Part shown: positions 5,888-6,982 of the stretch, one piece after another
How positions within the stretch are numbered: position 1 is the first letter of the stretch
Layout: the number at the start of each line of letters is the position of its first letter
Translations under genes and position numbers: made by a program
The notes under the pieces: generated by a model
Database searches by the model: none
What the model was told of the DNA's origin: nothing
Seen by the model: only the letters and a program-made list of their open reading frames with translations
Source: UBA1573 sp016794285
Lineage (GTDB): Bacteria; Pseudomonadota; Alphaproteobacteria; Micavibrionales; Micavibrionaceae
NCBI GenBank assembly: GCA_016794285.1
Contig: JAEUKO010000080.1
Location: 1 to 6,982 of the forward strand
Direction of reading: 5' to 3'
Length of the DNA: 6,982 bases

Positions 5888-6379
5888 TTATCGTGAAGAA
5901 ACGCTTTGATTTTGCTTGGCCTGCGACAAATCGAAGCCAAGTTCAGCCAATAAATCCAGATAAAGATTCATACTGGCCAAAAAAGCCGCATCTTGAACCA
6001 AAGGAAGATCTGTGCGCCGCGCATAAGGATCAACGTAGCGGATAATGTCATCTTCCGAACAGGCCCCCTCCTGAGTTTCATGGACGATGCAAGCGGAATC
6101 TGTCAAATTGGCCATAGAATGCAATGTCATGGCAGGAACAACAACCTGCTCTCCACTTCGCGCCAGCCACCGCCGATTGCCAACCAACACCGTTAGCTCC
6201 CCAGAGAGAACAAGCCAAGTTTCTTGTCGCCAACGGTGAGACTGAAGGGAAAGAACAGCGTGCGGATCAATCCGCAAATGTTTTTCACACAAGCCCGCGC
6301 CCAAACTATTGCGCCCAATAGAGGTTACTTGGTAATGCCCCCACGGGCGGTTGTCTTCATCCCCTATTGCATAGGTCAT
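5888..6379 (-). CDS. Cupin protein like type II phosphomannose isomerase C-terminal domain
   Basis: Single-domain cupin of 163 residues resembling the C-terminal half of bifunctional mannose-1-phosphate guanylyltransferase/phosphomannose isomerase (ManC/AlgA type), which isomerises mannose-6-phosphate and fructose-6-phosphate. Signatures in order: RPWGHY (11-16), LSLQSHRWRQETWLVLSGE (43-61) with candidate metal ligands Gln46, His48 and Glu53, VVVPAMTLHSMAN (79-91) with His87, VHETQEG (99-105), and EDDIIRYVDPYAR (109-121). The C-terminal 40 residues (ASMNLYLDLLAELGFDL) are an added helix-like tail. The nucleotidyltransferase half is absent and the frame is intact, so this is a natural standalone form rather than a fragment. 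ATG at 6379 is chosen because AAGGA (6389-6393) lies 9 nt upstream; a TTG at 6409 would add 10 residues but overlap the T-tract of the rRNA terminator. Isomerase activity is inferred; a sugar-binding cupin is the alternative. Confidence 0.82.
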   Translation of the reverse strand: MTYAIGDEDNRPWGHYQVTSIGRNSLGAGLCEKHLRIDPHAVLSLQSHRWRQETWLVLSGELTVLVGNRRWLARSGEQVVVPAMTLHSMANLTDSACIVHETQEGACSEDDIIRYVDPYARRTDLPLVQDAAFLASMNLYLDLLAELGFDLSQAKQNQSVSSR

Positions 6380-6390
6380 TACCAGAAATC

Positions 6391-6411
6391 CTTGCAAAAA
6401 CTCTTGCAAAA
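6391..6411 (-). repeat. Short direct repeat in the cupin leader
   Basis: TTTTGCAAG occurs twice with a 12-bp period (6399-6391 and 6411-6403 on the minus strand), between the rRNA terminator T-tract and the cupin start codon. The second copy contains the Shine-Dalgarno AAGGA. It may be a small slippage duplication. Confidence 0.4.
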
Positions 6412-6437
6412 CAAAACCCCGACCAAACAGATCGGGG
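6408..6437 (-). terminator. Rho-independent terminator of the rRNA operon
   Basis: On the minus strand CCCCGA (6437-6432) pairs with TCGGGG (6422-6417) around a 9-nt loop and is followed at once by TTTTGTTTT (6416-6408). It lies 54 nt past the end of 5S rRNA with no tRNA gene between. The stretch 6438-6491 otherwise holds only AT-rich sequence. Confidence 0.85.
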
Positions 6438-6478
6438 TAATGAAAGGTGGATAAGTTTTAAAGGATTTTTTTAGAAGC

Positions 6479-6622
6479 TCTGTGCTTGGAAGACCTGGCA
6501 GCGACCTACTCTCCCATGCCTTGAGACATAGTACAATCGGCCCTAGGGTTTTTCACATTCCAGTTCGGGATGGGATGGCGTGTTTCACTCCTGGCATAAC
6601 CACCAGGTCATCGAAGCACAGA
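6479..6622 (-). other. Processing stem enclosing 5S rRNA
   Basis: Nine bases just outside the mature 5S on each side are exact complements (6479-6487 TCTGTGCTT with 6614-6622 AAGCACAGA), followed inward by a few mismatches and then the 5S closing helix. This is the usual arrangement of a precursor stem cut by an endoribonuclease to release pre-5S. Confidence 0.65.
6492..6609 (-). rRNA. rrf: 5S ribosomal RNA
   Basis: About 118 nt on the minus strand, structural RNA of the large ribosomal subunit. The ends pair as helix I (GACCTGG at the 5' end, CCAGGTC at the 3' end). Conserved blocks seen are CATCCCATCCCGAACT in the loop B/C region and GGGAGAGTAGGTCGCTGCC near the 3' end. Size, order after 23S, and sequence style fit an alphaproteobacterium. 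Ends are placed from the closing helix and may be off by one or two bases. Confidence 0.96.
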
Positions 6623-6695
6623 ATTCCTAAAACTATATAGTGTCAGATCAAAAAACTTTAACAATAAAAACAAAAACCAATCAAGCTCACGGCAA

Positions 6696-6712
6696 CAGTG
6701 AATTTATCACTG
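6696..6712 (-). other. Hairpin in the 23S-5S spacer
   Basis: A perfect 6-bp stem, CAGTGA (6696-6701) with TCACTG (6707-6712), closes a 5-nt AT loop within the roughly 145-nt spacer 6610-6754. The spacer holds no tRNA. The hairpin is probably part of the folded precursor rRNA and lacks a T-tract, so it is not a terminator. Confidence 0.5.
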
Positions 6713-6754
6713 CGCGCAATCGTTCAAACCAATGCCCAAAGGCCTTGGCGTGAA

Positions 6755-6982
6755 GAATTTAAGCCAATCGAGCAATTAGTACCAGTTAGCTGCACGCATT
6801 ACTGCGCTTCCACACCTGGCCTATCAACGTGGTGGTCTTCCACGGCTCTGATAGGGATACCTTGTTTTGAGGCGGGTTTCACGCTTAGATGCTTTCAGCG
6901 TTTATCCCTTCCATACTTAGCTACTCGGCACTGCTCCTGGCGGAACAACCGATACACCAGAGGTATGTCCATCCCGGTCCTC
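6755..6982 (-). rRNA. rrl: 23S ribosomal RNA, 3' end (continues off the right edge)
   Basis: The minus strand from the right edge reads GAGGACCGGGATGGACATAC, the end of the sarcin-ricin loop and what follows it in 23S rRNA. Further conserved blocks follow: GTGCCGAGTAGCTAAGTATG, GGGATAAACGCTGAAAGCAT, AAACCCGCCTCAAAAC and GTGCAGCTAACTGGTACTAA. The 3' end is placed near GGCTTAAATTC by comparison with the usual GCTTAA terminus, accurate to a few bases. Roughly 228 nt of the molecule is present. Confidence 0.97.

Noticed and set aside
5871..5890. AT-rich inverted repeat just after the cupin stop codon as a terminator
   Set aside because: The stem is about 5 A-T pairs with no T-tract, too weak to call.
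6446..6454. DnaA-box-like TTATCCACC on the minus strand near the rRNA terminator
   Set aside because: A single 8-of-9 match without neighbouring boxes or an AT-rich unwinding element; a similar one (TTATCCACT) occurs by chance within the TauD-like gene.
6610..6754. A tRNA gene in the 23S-5S spacer
   Set aside because: No cloverleaf, T-loop (GGTTCRA) or acceptor pairing is visible; only a short hairpin at 6696-6712.

Overview
The window looks like a stretch of an alphaproteobacterial chromosome. Support comes from a 5S rRNA of alphaproteobacterial type (GACCTGG / CCAGGTC closing helix, conserved GAGAGTAGGTCGCTGCC end), the 3' end of a 23S rRNA, and a peroxiredoxin close to versions I know from that class. 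The class is an inference from pattern memory, not a search. No mobile element, CRISPR array or tRNA is visible. Every gene I can support lies on the minus strand, so transcription runs from high to low coordinates, co-directional with the rRNA operon.

In order of transcription: the 3' end of 23S rRNA (6755-6982, continuing off the right edge), a spacer with a small hairpin, 5S rRNA (6492-6609) flanked by a processing stem, and a rho-independent terminator (6408-6437). The ATG of a small cupin protein like the C-terminal domain of type II phosphomannose isomerase (5888-6379) lies only 28 nt past that terminator. Next comes a tight three-gene run: a divergent MoeA (4593-5786), a secreted YbhB/PEBP-type protein (4029-4577) and a family 25 glycosyltransferase (3222-4025), with gaps of 15 and 3 nt. 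A compact TauD-like Fe(II)/2-oxoglutarate oxygenase (2449-3162) and the glycine cleavage P-protein subunit 2, gcvPB (887-2374), follow. After them a strong promoter drives an unrecognised basic small protein (498-734) that ends at its own terminator. The left edge cuts a peroxiredoxin gene (1-336) after its N-terminal 112 residues.

The genes do not form one pathway. The moeA/PEBP/glycosyltransferase run is probably one transcript. The cupin and the glycosyltransferase both suggest surface-sugar metabolism, but only loosely. The gcvPB gene is separated from its partner gcvPA, which is not in the window. The observations most worth a second look are the small protein with its near-ideal promoter, Shine-Dalgarno and terminator; the MoeA that has lost several normally conserved active-site residues; and the cupin gene placed so that it may depend on read-through from the rRNA operon.
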